6,771 nt of DNA from the NCBI GenBank assembly GCA_030636255.1, contig DAOVXH010000098.1:1-6771 (forward strand), read 5' to 3'. A program made the translations under genes and the position numbers. Numbering within the stretch: position 1 is the stretch's first letter; each line of letters opens with the position of its first letter. Positions 6,443-6,771 of this stretch are shown here, in pieces. This stretch comes from Methanomassiliicoccales archaeon. GTDB lineage: Archaea > Thermoplasmatota > Thermoplasmata > SG8-5. Under the pieces are notes generated by a model. The model saw nothing but the letters and a program-made list of their open reading frames with translations. It was not told where the DNA came from and made no database searches.

Positions 6443-6771
6443 TGTTCCTCCTGAAGAAAAAGAATATTTGGGGGCTTATCCTGTGCACATTGGTGCTCAG
6501 TGCCAGCATTCCCATGCTCCTGGGCATTGAAGCAACTCCAAGGGCAGTATTCGGAGGAGACATGGTTGCACTTTCACAGGTAGATTCATCCCAGAGCCTT
6601 GATGCTTCACTGGTGGCGGACCTTAAGGACCAGCCAAATGTGGAGGCAGCCAGCGCTGAGATCTCATGTTTCAGTGTCATAAACAATTTCCCGGTTGTTA
6701 TACGGGGTGTTAATCTTGACGATTTCCTGGAAATAGAGAATAGCAGTCTCATCAGGGGCCAGGTAGATAAT
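6442..6771 (+). CDS. ABC transporter permease, FtsX/MacB-like, second of two, 3' partial
   Basis: The first 110 codons of a second permease are present; the gene continues past the window end. The ATG at 6442 overlaps the previous stop in TGATG and has GGAGG eight bases upstream, so the start is well supported. A short basic leader (K5-K7) precedes one hydrophobic segment (about 9-29, from I-W-G-L-I-L). The rest looks like the beginning of a MacB-type extracytoplasmic domain: a V-A-D-L-K-D-Q-P-N-V-E-A-A stretch (58-70), then V-V-I-R-G-V-N-L-D-D-F-L-E-I (85-98) and L-I-R-G (103-106). These match the 'lk..pgV..a' and 'v.v.Gvd.d.f.....l..G' pattern of that domain. The FtsX membrane domain would be downstream. 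It is clearly different in sequence from the first permease, so the pair probably forms a heterodimer like LolC/LolE. An antisense frame covers the same bases but lacks such support. Confidence 0.85.
   Translation, partial: MFLLKKKNIWGLILCTLVLSASIPMLLGIEATPRAVFGGDMVALSQVDSSQSLDASLVADLKDQPNVEAASAEISCFSVINNFPVVIRGVNLDDFLEIENSSLIRGQVDN

Noticed and set aside
6420..6752. A 110-codon minus-strand open frame over the start of the second permease
   Set aside because: The plus-strand frame has a GGAGG site, a TGATG junction and MacB-like sequence; the antisense product is not recognisable and has no ribosome site or neighbour context.
1..6771. Search for tRNA, rRNA, CRISPR repeats, insertion-sequence ends or long direct repeats
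   Set aside because: None seen; nearly every base is in a convincing gene, and the only similarity between regions is protein-level homology of the two glycosyltransferases and of the two permeases.

Overview
The window looks archaeal, most likely euryarchaeal (Thermoplasmatota-like or a methanogen-related lineage). The evidence is a clear DUF1616-type membrane protein (a family I know mainly from archaeal genomes), Shine-Dalgarno sites that fit an archaeal 16S 3' end (GGAGG, GGTGA), AGA/AGG-rich arginine coding, A/T-rich TATA-like elements between divergent genes, and many N-X-S/T sequons on predicted extracytoplasmic domains. The lineage is an inference. G+C looks moderate (roughly low-to-mid 40s percent by eye) and even across the window, with no obvious boundary of foreign DNA.

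Layout. Bases 1-3661, plus strand: the 3' part of a polytopic membrane protein (GT-C or polysaccharide-polymerase-like), then two GT-B fold, family 4-like glycosyltransferases. The genes are separated by 5 nt and then overlap by 4 nt, so this is an operon-like surface-glycan module. Bases 3666-5227, minus strand: a DUF1616 membrane protein and, upstream of it, a MacB/LolD-type ABC ATPase; the two overlap at TGATG with a GGAGG site in the ATPase 3' end. Bases 5228-5314: a short divergent promoter region. Bases 5315-6771, plus strand: two consecutive FtsX/MacB-type ABC permeases, again joined by a TGATG overlap with GGAGG. The second permease runs off the window. Coding density is very high; the longest non-coding stretch is about 87 bases.

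How it may work together. The plus-strand glycosyltransferases and membrane enzyme would build and transfer a lipid-linked or protein-linked surface glycan. The ATPase and two permeases form a complete-looking type VII (MacB/LolCDE-like) ABC transporter, although it is encoded on two divergent transcription units. These systems usually act mechanically on extracytoplasmic substrates. The DUF1616 protein is translationally coupled to the ATPase, which makes it a candidate accessory subunit or partner of the transporter. This link is the most interesting hypothesis here; it rests on gene order and domain architecture only. No RNA genes, mobile elements, CRISPR arrays or long repeats were seen.
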